Shown here one piece after another: positions 8,091-17,066 of a DNA stretch of 47,585 nt. Position 1 is the first letter of the stretch, and each line of letters opens with the position of its first letter. Location of the stretch: NCBI GenBank assembly GCA_030429835.1, contig JAUIGC010000006.1, positions 1 to 47,585 on the forward strand. The letters are read 5' to 3'. The position numbers and the translations under genes are program-made. The notes beneath the pieces were generated by a model. It made no database searches and had not been told where the DNA came from. It saw only the letters and a list, made by a program, of their open reading frames with translations. Source of the stretch: Bacteroidia bacterium (GTDB lineage: Bacteria > Bacteroidota > Bacteroidia > Flavobacteriales > Flavobacteriaceae).

Positions 8091-9878
8091 CTAATTCCCC
8101 GTAAAGTTGATCAGTTCCCTACGGTAGGCGGTCAATAACTTGGATTTGGAAACAAAGCCCATATACTTTCCGTCCTTGACTACGGGAAGGTTCCAGGCCC
8201 CGCTGTCCTGGAATTTTTGCATAATGGCCTGCATGTTGTCCTGGCCATAAAAAATGATCTCCGGGGGCTTTTGCATAAAGGTGATGGCCTTGGTACTTTT
8301 ATATAGGGCGGTGTCGAACATAAATTCCCGGATATCGTCCAACAGGATAATGCCTACCAAGGCTTCCTGACTGTCAACAACGGGGAAGATATTTCGGGTG
8401 GATTTGGCTACGGACTCATGCAACATTTCGCCCAAGGTCATGTGCTGGTTTACGGTTTTGAAGTTCATCTCGATCAGGTCGTCCAGACTCATAAGGGTCA
8501 GTACGGCCTTGTCCTTGTTATGGGTAAGCAGGTCGCCCCGTTCGGCTAGTTCACGGGTATAAATGTTATAGTCTATCGTATTTTTGGTAATCAAATAGGA
8601 AATGGATGCCGTAATCATCAAGGGTACAAAAAGCCCATATCCACCAGTAATTTCGGCAATAAGGAATATAGCGGTCAAGGGGGCGTGCAATACCCCGGCA
8701 ATGAGTCCGGCCATACCTATCAGGGTAAAATTACTTTCGGATACGGAGAATCCCAGCCCCAAGTTGTTGATGACCTTGGCCACCACATTGCCCAGGGCAC
8801 TGCCCATGACCATGGTAGGAATGAAAATACCACCGGCCCCACCGGCCGCCAGGGTAGTGGTCATGGCCACGGCCTTGAATATCGTAATACCGAACAAGAG
8901 GGCGATGACCACCCATATATTGTCCAAAAATGCATCAAAAGGTGTTTTGCCCAAAGCCTGGATATGATCCCCAATAAGCAGGTTGTTGATAAAACTAAAA
9001 CCTTCCCCATAGAGCGGAGGAATCAAATATAACATGATGCCTATGGCCAGTCCGCCCACCAGAAGTCGGTATTTGGGACTTTTGAGTGGTTTGAACAAAT
9101 GCAGGATACCAAAGTACATTTTGGTAAAGTATATGGAGGCTACCCCTGTTCCTACGCCCAAAATAATATAAAAAAGGGTGTCCTTGACCTCAAAGGCACG
9201 GGATATATTAAAAGTAAAAAGGACCTCGTTTCCCAAAAAGAAGTAGGAGGTAAGCACCCCTGATATGGATGCCAACAGCAGGGGAAGCATGGAGATCATG
9301 GTAAGGTCCATACTAAAAACCTCTACCGCAAATATGATGGCGGCGATGGGTGATTGAAAAATGGAAGCAATGGCACCTGCCGAAGCACAAGCAATCAACA
9401 ATGAGCGGGTCTTGGCATTGATATGGAACAACCTGCCCAAGTTGGAACTTATGGCCGCACCCGAAGCTACTGCTGGACCCAAAAGCCCTACCGAACCCCC
9501 AAAACCGACGGTAAGCGGTGCAGCGACCAATTGGGTCAAAATCTGTTTCCGGTCAATGATGCCTTTCTTTTTGGAAAGGGAGAACAGAATGGAGGACACG
9601 GCATGTTTCAACCGTTCCTTATGCACGTACTTTACGTACAGGAATACCAACGTAAGCCCGATAATCGGGAGAATGAAATATAACTGGTTGCTGGAGAAGA
9701 TGATACCACGTTCCAAGGAGGCCTCAATGAAATAGGTAATATTCTTAAGGGTTACCGATGCCAAACCTGCCAAGAGACCCACTATCACGCTGAGAATGTA
9801 GATGAAGGTTTTCTCGGAAATATTTTTATACCTCCAGATGAGCAAACGTTTAAGTAAGGATTTGTTTTGGGTTGGCAT
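8091..9878 (-). CDS. ClC-type chloride channel with CBS pair
   Basis: A 595-residue inner-membrane protein: short cytoplasmic N-terminus, ClC core of about ten or more hydrophobic helices (residues 25-435), then two CBS domains (about 450-590) that may sense nucleotides. Core motifs are visible: GFGGSVGLLGP (125-135) and GGIFIP (349-354). In the first, the position of the gating glutamate (E148 in E. coli ClC-ec1, G-R/K-E-G-P) is Leu133. The internal proton glutamate (E203) aligns with Val187 in FAVEVF. H+/Cl- exchangers need both, so this protein is probably a passive anion channel. It follows aspS on the same strand, separated by a strong terminator at 9907-9934, so it likely has its own promoter. 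Confidence 0.9.
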   Translation of the reverse strand: MPTQNKSLLKRLLIWRYKNISEKTFIYILSVIVGLLAGLASVTLKNITYFIEASLERGIIFSSNQLYFILPIIGLTLVFLYVKYVHKERLKHAVSSILFSLSKKKGIIDRKQILTQLVAAPLTVGFGGSVGLLGPAVASGAAISSNLGRLFHINAKTRSLLIACASAGAIASIFQSPIAAIIFAVEVFSMDLTMISMLPLLLASISGVLTSYFFLGNEVLFTFNISRAFEVKDTLFYIILGVGTGVASIYFTKMYFGILHLFKPLKSPKYRLLVGGLAIGIMLYLIPPLYGEGFSFINNLLIGDHIQALGKTPFDAFLDNIWVVIALLFGITIFKAVAMTTTLAAGGAGGIFIPTMVMGSALGNVVAKVINNLGLGFSVSESNFTLIGMAGLIAGVLHAPLTAIFLIAEITGGYGLFVPLMITASISYLITKNTIDYNIYTRELAERGDLLTHNKDKAVLTLMSLDDLIEMNFKTVNQHMTLGEMLHESVAKSTRNIFPVVDSQEALVGIILLDDIREFMFDTALYKSTKAITFMQKPPEIIFYGQDNMQAIMQKFQDSGAWNLPVVKDGKYMGFVSKSKLLTAYRRELINFTGN

Positions 9879-9906
9879 TCCTGAAAAACTTCATTTAAAG
9901 GTATAT

Positions 9907-9934
9907 AAAAATCCCACCTAAAAGTGGGATTTTT
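9907..9934. terminator. Intrinsic terminator downstream of aspS
   Basis: AAAAATCCCAC (9907-9917) pairs perfectly with GTGGGATTTTT (9924-9934) around a 6-nt loop. On the minus strand the stem ends in a T-run and directly follows the aspS stop codon at 9941. The flanking A and T runs would let it work on either strand. Confidence 0.85.
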
Positions 9935-9940
9935 TATTTC

Positions 9941-11689
9941 CTATAAATCCAATTTCAGATTTAGCTCCTTAAGTTGTTCATCATCAATAGGGGCAGGGGC
10001 ATCGATCATCACATCCCTACCGCTGTTATTCTTTGGAAAGGCAATAAAGTCGCGGATCGTTTCCTGACCGCCTAAAATGGCCACCAATCTATCAAGCCCA
10101 AAGGCGATACCCCCATGCGGTGGCGCGCCGTATTGGAAGGCATCCATCAAAAATCCAAATTGTGCCTTAGCTTCCTCCGGGGTAAATCCTAGATGCTTGA
10201 ACATGATGGATTGGGTTTCCTTGTCATGAATACGAATGGAGCCTCCTCCAATTTCATTGCCGTTTAGCACCAAATCATAGGCGTTGGCACGTACCGCACC
10301 GGGATCGGTGTCCAATAATTCCAATTGGCCCGGTTTTGGCGATGTAAACGGATGGTGCATGGCGTGATAATGCCCGGTTTCCTCGTCCAGCTCCAGTAAT
10401 GGGAAGTCCACTACCCACAACGGGGCGAATTCGTCCGGTTTGCGCAAGCCCAATCGCTGGGCCAGTTCCATACGTAGGGCGCTTAACTGTGTCCTTACCT
10501 TGTTCGTCTCCCCTGAGAGCACACAGATCAAATCGCCTGCCTTGGCCCCAGTAACTTCGGCCCAGCGGGCCAAATCTTCCTGATCGTAAAATTTGTCCAC
10601 GGATGATTTATAAGTACCATCCTCATTACAACGGCAGTACACCATGCCCAGGGCGCCTACCTGTGGTCTTTTTACCCAATCAATTAGTTGGTCAATTTCC
10701 TTTCTGGTGTAGGAATTTCCACCGGGAACGGCGATACCCACAACCAATTCGGCGTTATTGAATACGTTAAAGTCCCTATGCTGGGCCACATCGTTCAATT
10801 CCCCGAATTCCATTCCAAAACGGATATCGGGCTTATCGTTTCCGTATTTTTTCATGGCCTCGTCAAAGGTCATACGGGGAAACTTTTCTATGTCAACACC
10901 ATTGATTTCTTTCAAGAGATATTTGGTCAATCCTTCAAAGACATGTAGGATGTCCTCCTGTTCCACAAAGGCCATTTCACAGTCTATTTGGGTAAACTCG
11001 GGCTGTCTATCGGCTCGCAGATCCTCGTCCCTAAAGCACTTGACAATCTGGAAATACTTATCCATTCCCCCCACCATCAATAACTGCTTAAAGGTTTGTG
11101 GAGATTGTGGAAGGGCATAGAACTGCCCTTCGTTCATTCGGCTGGGTACTACGAAGTCACGCGCACCTTCCGGAGTGGATTTGATCAAGTAAGGGGTCTC
11201 CACTTCAATAAACCCTTGTTGGGATAAATAGTTGCGCACCTCCATGGTGACCTTACTCCTAAAAATAAGGTTGTTTTTTACCGGATTTCGGCGAATGTCC
11301 AAATACCGATATTTCATGCGAAGGTCCTCACCGCCATCGGTCTCGTTCTCAATGGTAAAAGGTGGAGTTTTGGAGGTATTGAGCACCGTAAGCTCCTTTA
11401 CCAATACCTCTATGGATCCCGTAGGTATCCTATCATTTTTTGAAGCCCTTTCAATGACCGTTCCCTTGACCTGTATCACAAATTCCCTTCCCAAATCCCT
11501 GGCCTGTTCCAAAAGTTGGGATGAGGTACGGTCCTGGTCAAATACCAATTGGGTAATTCCGTATCGGTCGCGAAGGTCTACCCAGACCACAAATCCCTTG
11601 TCGCGGGTCTTGTGCACCCATCCGGATAAAACAACATCGGTATTTATATGTGAATCCCTTAATTCTCCACAGGTATGGCTTCTATACAT
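9941..11689 (-). CDS. aspS: Aspartate--tRNA ligase
   Basis: A 582-residue class IIb aminoacyl-tRNA synthetase that charges tRNA-Asp in the cytoplasm. The OB-fold anticodon-binding domain is at about residues 1-110 ([20 protein letters not shown]). Class II motif 2 is [16 protein letters not shown] (219-234) and motif 3 contains [15 protein letters not shown] near the C-terminus. The GAD-type insertion of bacterial AspRS lies at about 280-410. The length matches bacterial enzymes (about 580-590). The start at 11689 gives [11 protein letters not shown], the normal beginning. It is a single gene with a good terminator after its stop and a divergent gene upstream. Whether it is strictly Asp-specific or also charges tRNA-Asn cannot be read from the sequence. 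Confidence 0.98.
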   Translation of the reverse strand: MYRSHTCGELRDSHINTDVVLSGWVHKTRDKGFVVWVDLRDRYGITQLVFDQDRTSSQLLEQARDLGREFVIQVKGTVIERASKNDRIPTGSIEVLVKELTVLNTSKTPPFTIENETDGGEDLRMKYRYLDIRRNPVKNNLIFRSKVTMEVRNYLSQQGFIEVETPYLIKSTPEGARDFVVPSRMNEGQFYALPQSPQTFKQLLMVGGMDKYFQIVKCFRDEDLRADRQPEFTQIDCEMAFVEQEDILHVFEGLTKYLLKEINGVDIEKFPRMTFDEAMKKYGNDKPDIRFGMEFGELNDVAQHRDFNVFNNAELVVGIAVPGGNSYTRKEIDQLIDWVKRPQVGALGMVYCRCNEDGTYKSSVDKFYDQEDLARWAEVTGAKAGDLICVLSGETNKVRTQLSALRMELAQRLGLRKPDEFAPLWVVDFPLLELDEETGHYHAMHHPFTSPKPGQLELLDTDPGAVRANAYDLVLNGNEIGGGSIRIHDKETQSIMFKHLGFTPEEAKAQFGFLMDAFQYGAPPHGGIAFGLDRLVAILGGQETIRDFIAFPKNNSGRDVMIDAPAPIDDEQLKELNLKLDL

Positions 11690-11876
11690 AATGGTTTTAT
11701 TATAAAAAGAAAGGCAAATTTAAGAAGTCTTGGTCGATTAAAGATTTATTTGTGACACTACCTTTTTTAAAATGTAAGGAAGGGTATAATTGTTAAAGTT
11801 AACATTGTAAAACCCTGTAATACAAATAATTAAATTTTCAATGTAAATTTAATGTTAAGTAAACGTTATCTAAATA

Positions 11877-11906
11877 TTGATTTATAGTAAAATAATTCTA
11901 TATTTG
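11877..11906 (+). promoter_or_regulatory. Bacteroidota-type promoter for the MORN-like gene
   Basis: TTG at 11877-11879, a 19-bp spacer, and a full -7 consensus TATATTTG (TAnnTTTG) at 11899-11906. Transcription would start near 11912, giving a leader of about 40 nt before the ATG at 11953. The sequence between aspS and this promoter (11690-11876) is AT-rich and shows no gene. Confidence 0.7.
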
Positions 11907-11952
11907 TAACGTTAATGTTATGTCGAAGATAATTATAAAAAATATATATCCT

Positions 11953-12300
11953 ATGAAACGTATTCTAATCATGGCCGTTCTAGCACTTTCTTTTAGTGCC
12001 CATGCACAACAAGTAGAACCAAAATTTGAAAAAGTAGGGGACAAGGTAAAGGCTACCTATTTTCATGCTAATGGTGAAATTTCCCAACAAGGTTTTTTCC
12101 AAAATGAAAAATTACAGGGCGAATGGATTATGTTCGATACCAAAGGTGAAAAAATAGCCATGGGAAACTATGATAAAGGTGTAAAGACAGGAAAATGGTT
12201 GTTTTGGGAAGGTGAGAGTGTGAAAGAAGTAAACTTTGATAACAACAAAATTGCCAGTGTGGAAAAACTGGATTCCAAAGAGTCTATTGTGACCAACTAG
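11953..12300 (+). CDS. Secreted MORN-repeat-like protein
   Basis: A 115-residue protein with a signal peptide, MKRILIMAVLALSFSAHAQQ, cleaved after AHA. The mature part holds three or four short strand repeats of the MORN/YwqK kind: GEISQQGFFQNEKLQGEW, GEKIAMGNYDKGVKTGKW and the partial ESVKEVNFDNN. Such repeats form beta hairpins; in Bacteroidota they occur in many small exported proteins annotated as antitoxin-like YwqK, for which a toxin-antitoxin role is not demonstrated. No toxin-like partner is next to it. I start at 11953 because an upstream ATG at 11920 would place 11 extra residues in front of a perfect signal peptide. A promoter at 11877-11906 and a terminator at 12321 make it a single-gene unit. 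Confidence 0.8.
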   Translation: MKRILIMAVLALSFSAHAQQVEPKFEKVGDKVKATYFHANGEISQQGFFQNEKLQGEWIMFDTKGEKIAMGNYDKGVKTGKWLFWEGESVKEVNFDNNKIASVEKLDSKESIVTN

Positions 12301-12320
12301 ATATTTGAACTTATATAATA

Positions 12321-12352
12321 AAAAGGCCCGATACATTGTATCGGGCCTTTTT
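12321..12352. terminator. Bidirectional terminator between convergent genes
   Basis: AAAAGGCCCGATAC at 12321-12334 pairs with GTATCGGGCCTTTT at 12338-12351 around a 3-nt loop (ATT). A-rich and T-rich flanks serve both strands, ending the MORN-like gene from the left and the efflux operon from the right. Confidence 0.9.
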
Positions 12353-12375
12353 ATTTATCTCCGTCTTTAATGGGG

Positions 12376-15300
12376 CTATGTTGTGGTCAGGGAAGTATCG
12401 GTTCCATCACCTGAACGCCATTCCCTTAATTTAATTTTTATTCGGTAAACGATATTGAACAGCACTGGTACAATGATCAGAGTCAAGAACGTTGCCACAA
12501 GTAATCCGAATATCACCGTCCAAGCCAAAGGCCCCCAGAACACCACGTTGTCCCCCCCAATATAAATATGTGGGTTGAATTCTGAGAATAGGGCAAAGAA
12601 ATCAATATTCAATCCAATAGCCAATGGTATCAAACCTAGGACCGTGGTAATAGCAGTTAGGATTACGGGACGAAGTCTTGCCTTTCCACCTTTGACTATA
12701 GCTTCGCTAGCCTCCGACAACGTCAATAAGTCCTTGTCGTCCATCCCGAGTTTCACTTTTTTTCTATCCACTAATATTTGGGTATAATCCAATAATACCA
12801 CCCCATTGTTTACCACGATTCCCGCCAAGGAAATAATTCCCATCATGGTCATCATGATAACAAAGGACCAGCCCGTCAGCATCAATCCGCCAAAGACCCC
12901 AATAAAACTTAGGAAGATGGCAATCATGATGATCAGTGGCTTGGAGATTCCGCCAAATTGGAATATCAAGATTAACATAATAAGCCCAAGTCCTGAAAAG
13001 AAGGCCCCGATCAAGAACATTTGTTGCTTGTTCTGTTCTTCAATCTCTCCAGTATAATCCACCTTTATATCATTGGGCATCCCCTCAAATTGCTTCATCT
13101 CCTCTTGGATTTGCGCAACGATGGCTGCCGCATTACCTCCGGCTTTTAATCCAGAGTATACGGTAACTACCCGGTTTCCATCCCTGTGCTTTATGGCACT
13201 ATAGCCAGATGTATTGGTCTCTTTGGCTACTGCGGATATAGGAACTTCCTTGATTTGGCCAGTTGCTGGATCTCTAAAAATGATGTTCTGGTTGAAGAGG
13301 GCACTTTTATTATATCTCAGGTCTTCGTTGAACCTAACATTGATATCATAATCCTCCCCATCCTCTTTATATACCCCCGCTTTTTCACCAAACAAGGAAC
13401 GACGCAATTGGTTACCAACCTGAGCCACGGCCACACCCAATTCTCCCGCTTTTTCTCGGTCCACATTGACGCGCATGGCGGGTTTACTTTTGTTAACGTC
13501 TATTTTCAGTTCCTCTATACCCTCAATATTTTTAGTATTCAGGAAGTTACGGATGTCTTCCGCTGTGTTGATCAATTGGTCATAATCCCTTCCTTCCAAT
13601 TCTATGTTAATCGGTGGTCCCGCTGGTGGTCCGTTCGCTTCTTTTTCAACGGAAATGGCTACTCCGGGATAAACCCCGCTGACCGCTTCCTGTACCTTAG
13701 AGCGTATGTTCTCCGTATTGATGCCGTCCCTATATTTGAATTCGGCAAAGTTTACGGTGACTTTACCCTTATGCGGCATTTCTGCAGATGAACCACCATC
13801 TGTCAACGGATTTCCGGCCCCTTCGCCCACCACCGATACGGCAGAGGTCACAATGAAGTTTTTACCATCCTTTTTATAAGCCGGGTCGTCCATTAGTCCG
13901 TATACCTGTTTTTCCACTTCTTTGGTAATTTCATTGGTCTTTTCAATGGCGGTCCCTTCAGGGTATTCTATATACACATAGATTTCATTGGGAATGTTGT
14001 CCGGAAAGAATTCTACCTTGGTTCTACCCACTCCCAAGGAAATACCAAAGAGGACAAACACACTGATCAACAACAGAAAGGTTAAGCCAAAATACCAATA
14101 CACATTCTTGCCCCTCAATGCATGTTTCAATCGCCTCTCATACCAATCCTCAAAACGGGACATGGTCTTTTTCTGAAAGTTCACCGCGGCGCCCTTGATG
14201 ACGTATTTGTACACCCAGAACATGATTCCGGTAAGTAGGAGAACGGACCCCAGTCCGCGCATGGCACCACCAAAAACAAGAATTAAAATACCCAGCCCAC
14301 CTAAAATAATACTCATTCGTATAAGCTGTTTTCGCGTAAGCTCCTTTTCACTGGTGCTCATAAACTGCGAAACTAACATGGAGTTCATAAAAATGGCCAC
14401 CAAGAGGGAAGAACCCAGTACTACCGAAAGCGTGATGGGAAAATACTTCATGAATTGCCCAAAAATTCCAGGCCATAGTCCTAAGGGTACAAAAGCCGCT
14501 ACCGTAGTGGCCGTGGAAATAATGATTGGAAAGGCAATTTCACCGATGCCCTTCTTGGCAGCCTCGATCTTGGGCATGCCCTCGTCCATCAATCGGTAAA
14601 CGTTTTCCACTACAACGATACCGTTATCCACCAACATGCCCAGACCCATGATCATTCCAAAAAGAATCATGGTGTTGAGGGTATACCCCAACCAGGACAA
14701 GATCATGAACGACATGAACATGGACATGGGTATGGCAAACCCCACGAACAGGGCGTTCCTAAATCCTAGGAAAAACATAAGTACGGTTACCACCAGGATG
14801 ATACCGAAAATGATGTTGTTCACTAAATCGTCTACCTGGTTCAAGGTACGGGTAGAGGAGTCGTTGGCAATGGATATATGCAGGTCCGCTGGAAAGTAAT
14901 TGGCCTGCTCATCCTTTACGATCTGCTTGATCTTATCGGCTGCAGAAATGGCATTTCTACCGGCGCGTTTCTTTACATCCAACATCACCACATTATCCCC
15001 AAATTCGCGGGCAAAGGTGGTCTTGTCCTTTTCTTCAAAGGTAACTTCTGAAATATCCTTTAGATAGACCGCACCGTTTTCAGATTTTACCACGAAATTA
15101 TCGAGGTCACTAGGGTCTTCTATTTCACCCAAAACCCTGATCGTTCTTCGTTGCCCACTGGTTTTCAAGTTTCCGGCGGAAATGGTCATGTTTCCGTTGC
15201 CGATGGCATTCAATACATCCTGAAAGCTGATTTTAGCGGCCATCATTTTATAGATGTCGACGGCCACTTCAACTTCTTTTTCCTGTGCCCCGCGAATATC

Positions 15301-15870
15301 CGCTTTTTTGATTTCGGGAAGGTCTTCTATTTCATCCTGAAGATGCTCCGCAAAATCCTTGAGTTTATCCACTGGATAATCTCCGGTAAAGTTGATGTTC
15401 ATGATGGGTACTTCCTCGGAGAAGTTAAGGTCGAACACATTAGGCTCCACCTTGGCCCCATTGAACGTTGGCCAATCTTCACTGGCCTTTTCGGAATCCA
15501 CTTCGTCCTTTACGTTTTGCTTGGCCTGCTCCACGGTGATTTCCTCATCAAACTCTACCGTAATAATGGCGTAGTCCTCTTGGGAAGTAGATACAATCTC
15601 CACTACATTGCTAACGTTTTTGAGTCGGTCCTCCAAGGGATCGGTAATCAGTCGCTCTATATCCTCTGCCGTATTCCCTGGGTAAGGTGTACTTATGTAC
15701 ACCTTGGTTTCCACAATTTCCGGAAAATCCTCCCTGGGCATGGCCATGTAGGCCGAAAAGCCCAGCCAAAGGAATATTGCGATCATGACGTATATGACCG
15801 ATGGGTTATCTATGGCCCAAGAGGATAACTTAAACTCCTTGTCGGCGTTTTTCTTTACTTTATCGCTCAT
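12376..15870 (-). CDS. RND efflux pump permease, HAE1/AcrB-like
   Basis: A 1164-residue inner-membrane proton antiporter, the pump of a tripartite efflux complex. It shows the RND plan: TM1 near residues 22-42, a large periplasmic domain, six TMs, a second periplasmic domain, and six more TMs. The TM4 relay region reads MGLGMLVDNGIVVVENVYR, with Asp-Asn where AcrB has Asp-Asp, so one proton-relay acid is replaced. It is longer than AcrB (about 1050) because of an extra hydrophobic stretch in the middle loop (about residues 515-565). It is last in a tetR-tolC-adaptor-pump operon and follows the adaptor by 6 bp. The HAE1 class suggests organic substrates such as drugs or bile-like compounds rather than metals; the substrate is unknown. 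Confidence 0.95.
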   Translation of the reverse strand: MSDKVKKNADKEFKLSSWAIDNPSVIYVMIAIFLWLGFSAYMAMPREDFPEIVETKVYISTPYPGNTAEDIERLITDPLEDRLKNVSNVVEIVSTSQEDYAIITVEFDEEITVEQAKQNVKDEVDSEKASEDWPTFNGAKVEPNVFDLNFSEEVPIMNINFTGDYPVDKLKDFAEHLQDEIEDLPEIKKADIRGAQEKEVEVAVDIYKMMAAKISFQDVLNAIGNGNMTISAGNLKTSGQRRTIRVLGEIEDPSDLDNFVVKSENGAVYLKDISEVTFEEKDKTTFAREFGDNVVMLDVKKRAGRNAISAADKIKQIVKDEQANYFPADLHISIANDSSTRTLNQVDDLVNNIIFGIILVVTVLMFFLGFRNALFVGFAIPMSMFMSFMILSWLGYTLNTMILFGMIMGLGMLVDNGIVVVENVYRLMDEGMPKIEAAKKGIGEIAFPIIISTATTVAAFVPLGLWPGIFGQFMKYFPITLSVVLGSSLLVAIFMNSMLVSQFMSTSEKELTRKQLIRMSIILGGLGILILVFGGAMRGLGSVLLLTGIMFWVYKYVIKGAAVNFQKKTMSRFEDWYERRLKHALRGKNVYWYFGLTFLLLISVFVLFGISLGVGRTKVEFFPDNIPNEIYVYIEYPEGTAIEKTNEITKEVEKQVYGLMDDPAYKKDGKNFIVTSAVSVVGEGAGNPLTDGGSSAEMPHKGKVTVNFAEFKYRDGINTENIRSKVQEAVSGVYPGVAISVEKEANGPPAGPPINIELEGRDYDQLINTAEDIRNFLNTKNIEGIEELKIDVNKSKPAMRVNVDREKAGELGVAVAQVGNQLRRSLFGEKAGVYKEDGEDYDINVRFNEDLRYNKSALFNQNIIFRDPATGQIKEVPISAVAKETNTSGYSAIKHRDGNRVVTVYSGLKAGGNAAAIVAQIQEEMKQFEGMPNDIKVDYTGEIEEQNKQQMFLIGAFFSGLGLIMLILIFQFGGISKPLIIMIAIFLSFIGVFGGLMLTGWSFVIMMTMMGIISLAGIVVNNGVVLLDYTQILVDRKKVKLGMDDKDLLTLSEASEAIVKGGKARLRPVILTAITTVLGLIPLAIGLNIDFFALFSEFNPHIYIGGDNVVFWGPLAWTVIFGLLVATFLTLIIVPVLFNIVYRIKIKLREWRSGDGTDTSLTTT

Positions 15871-15876
15871 CGGATA

Positions 15877-17040
15877 TTATTTTTGAATTTTTACTTTTTG
15901 GCCATCTTTCACACTTCTTGCCCCTTCCTTGATGACATGATTTCCACTTTGGAGTCCAGAAAGAACTTCGATCAAAGAACCTTGGGATTTACCCGTTTCA
16001 ATGAAGGTTCTTTTAACAATGGCCTCATTATCCGCATTGGGTTCCTCGGCCACAAAAACATACTGGTCGCCTTCAGAATTTTCTGAAATAATGCTAGAGG
16101 GTATTAAAATGGCGTCCTCACTCGTATAATCATTCAAGTTTACTTTGGCAGTGAGGTTGGGCTTTATTTCTCCGTCCTTGTTGGGTACGGGAATTTCAAC
16201 ACTAAAGGATCGGTTTGCCGGATTAATGAAGTTGCCTGTTTCCCTAATTTTTGTCTGTATGCTGTCTCCCAATACCGGAAAGTATACCAAGGCTTCTTTT
16301 CCTTTTGAAATGGAGCTCAAGTAGGTTTCTGGTACGTCTACCTGTATGTACATGTCGGAAAGGTTTACAATCCTGAATACCTCTGATCCGGGACCTGGGG
16401 AGACCACCGTCCCTTGATCCTTGATCACATCATCGATAATGCCTGAAAACGGTGCACGAATGCTTGATTTACCCAATTGACTCTCAGCTTGTTTTACCGC
16501 ATCCTGCCTTGCCTCATATTCCGCTTTTGCGGATAAAAATTCAATTTCTGAACCGATCTGTTGTTCCCAAAGTCTTTTTCTTCTTTCAAATGTTGTTTTG
16601 GCAAGTTCTGCCTGGGTCTTTAATTGGGATAGTTGACTGCCCATGCCACCATCGTCAATGGTTGCCAACAATTGTCCTTTGTTTACCTGTTGACCTTCCT
16701 TTACATATACCCTTTGTAAGGTCCCGGCCATTTCCGGATAGATGAGTACATTTTGTTTGGTACTTACATCTCCCTGTAGTTCCAGATAATGATTAAAAAG
16801 TTGTGGTTCTAAGGTTATGGTGTTTACCAAGGGCAGTTTTTCTACCGTTCCCAATAGGGATATGGCAGAATCTAGCTGTGCTATTTTATTTTCCAGTTCC
16901 TTCTGTTGTTCAACTATTTCGTTCTTTTTGTCCCTTATGGCCTCAAGATTACCCTTTTCTATAAGACTGGATACGGACTGGTTTTCACCTCCGCAGGATA
17001 GTAGTCCCAATGAAATGGCTAGGAAAAGTAGTTTTTTCAT
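15877..17040 (-). CDS. RND efflux periplasmic adaptor (membrane fusion lipoprotein)
   Basis: A 387-residue adaptor that links the RND pump to the outer-membrane channel. A lipoprotein signal ends in LGLLSCGG, with Cys16 as the lipidated residue. A short coiled coil follows at about 30-65, which is unusual in coming before the lipoyl half-domains. The barrel-sandwich hybrid halves are at about 100-130 (VYVKEGQQVNKGQLLATID) and 190-225 (SSIRAPFSGIIDDVIKDQGT) with the helical hairpin between them. A beta-barrel and a membrane-proximal domain complete the chain. It overlaps nothing: 26 bp after tolC and 6 bp before the pump gene. Confidence 0.94.
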   Translation of the reverse strand: MKKLLFLAISLGLLSCGGENQSVSSLIEKGNLEAIRDKKNEIVEQQKELENKIAQLDSAISLLGTVEKLPLVNTITLEPQLFNHYLELQGDVSTKQNVLIYPEMAGTLQRVYVKEGQQVNKGQLLATIDDGGMGSQLSQLKTQAELAKTTFERRKRLWEQQIGSEIEFLSAKAEYEARQDAVKQAESQLGKSSIRAPFSGIIDDVIKDQGTVVSPGPGSEVFRIVNLSDMYIQVDVPETYLSSISKGKEALVYFPVLGDSIQTKIRETGNFINPANRSFSVEIPVPNKDGEIKPNLTAKVNLNDYTSEDAILIPSSIISENSEGDQYVFVAEEPNADNEAIVKRTFIETGKSQGSLIEVLSGLQSGNHVIKEGARSVKDGQKVKIQK

Positions 17041-17066
17041 AATGATATATTTAATTGATTGATTGC

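Noticed and set aside
8602-9032. Open frames of 115-121 residues on the plus strand inside the ClC gene
   Set aside because: They are antisense to a well-supported gene and show no domain or signal.
11920-12300. The MORN-like gene as an antitoxin of a toxin-antitoxin pair
   Set aside because: It has a signal peptide and no neighbouring toxin; the YwqK antitoxin label is a naming habit without support here.
15151-15828. A 225-residue open frame on the plus strand inside the RND pump gene
   Set aside because: It lies opposite a secure RND coding region; its His/Phe-rich composition is typical of an antisense shadow.
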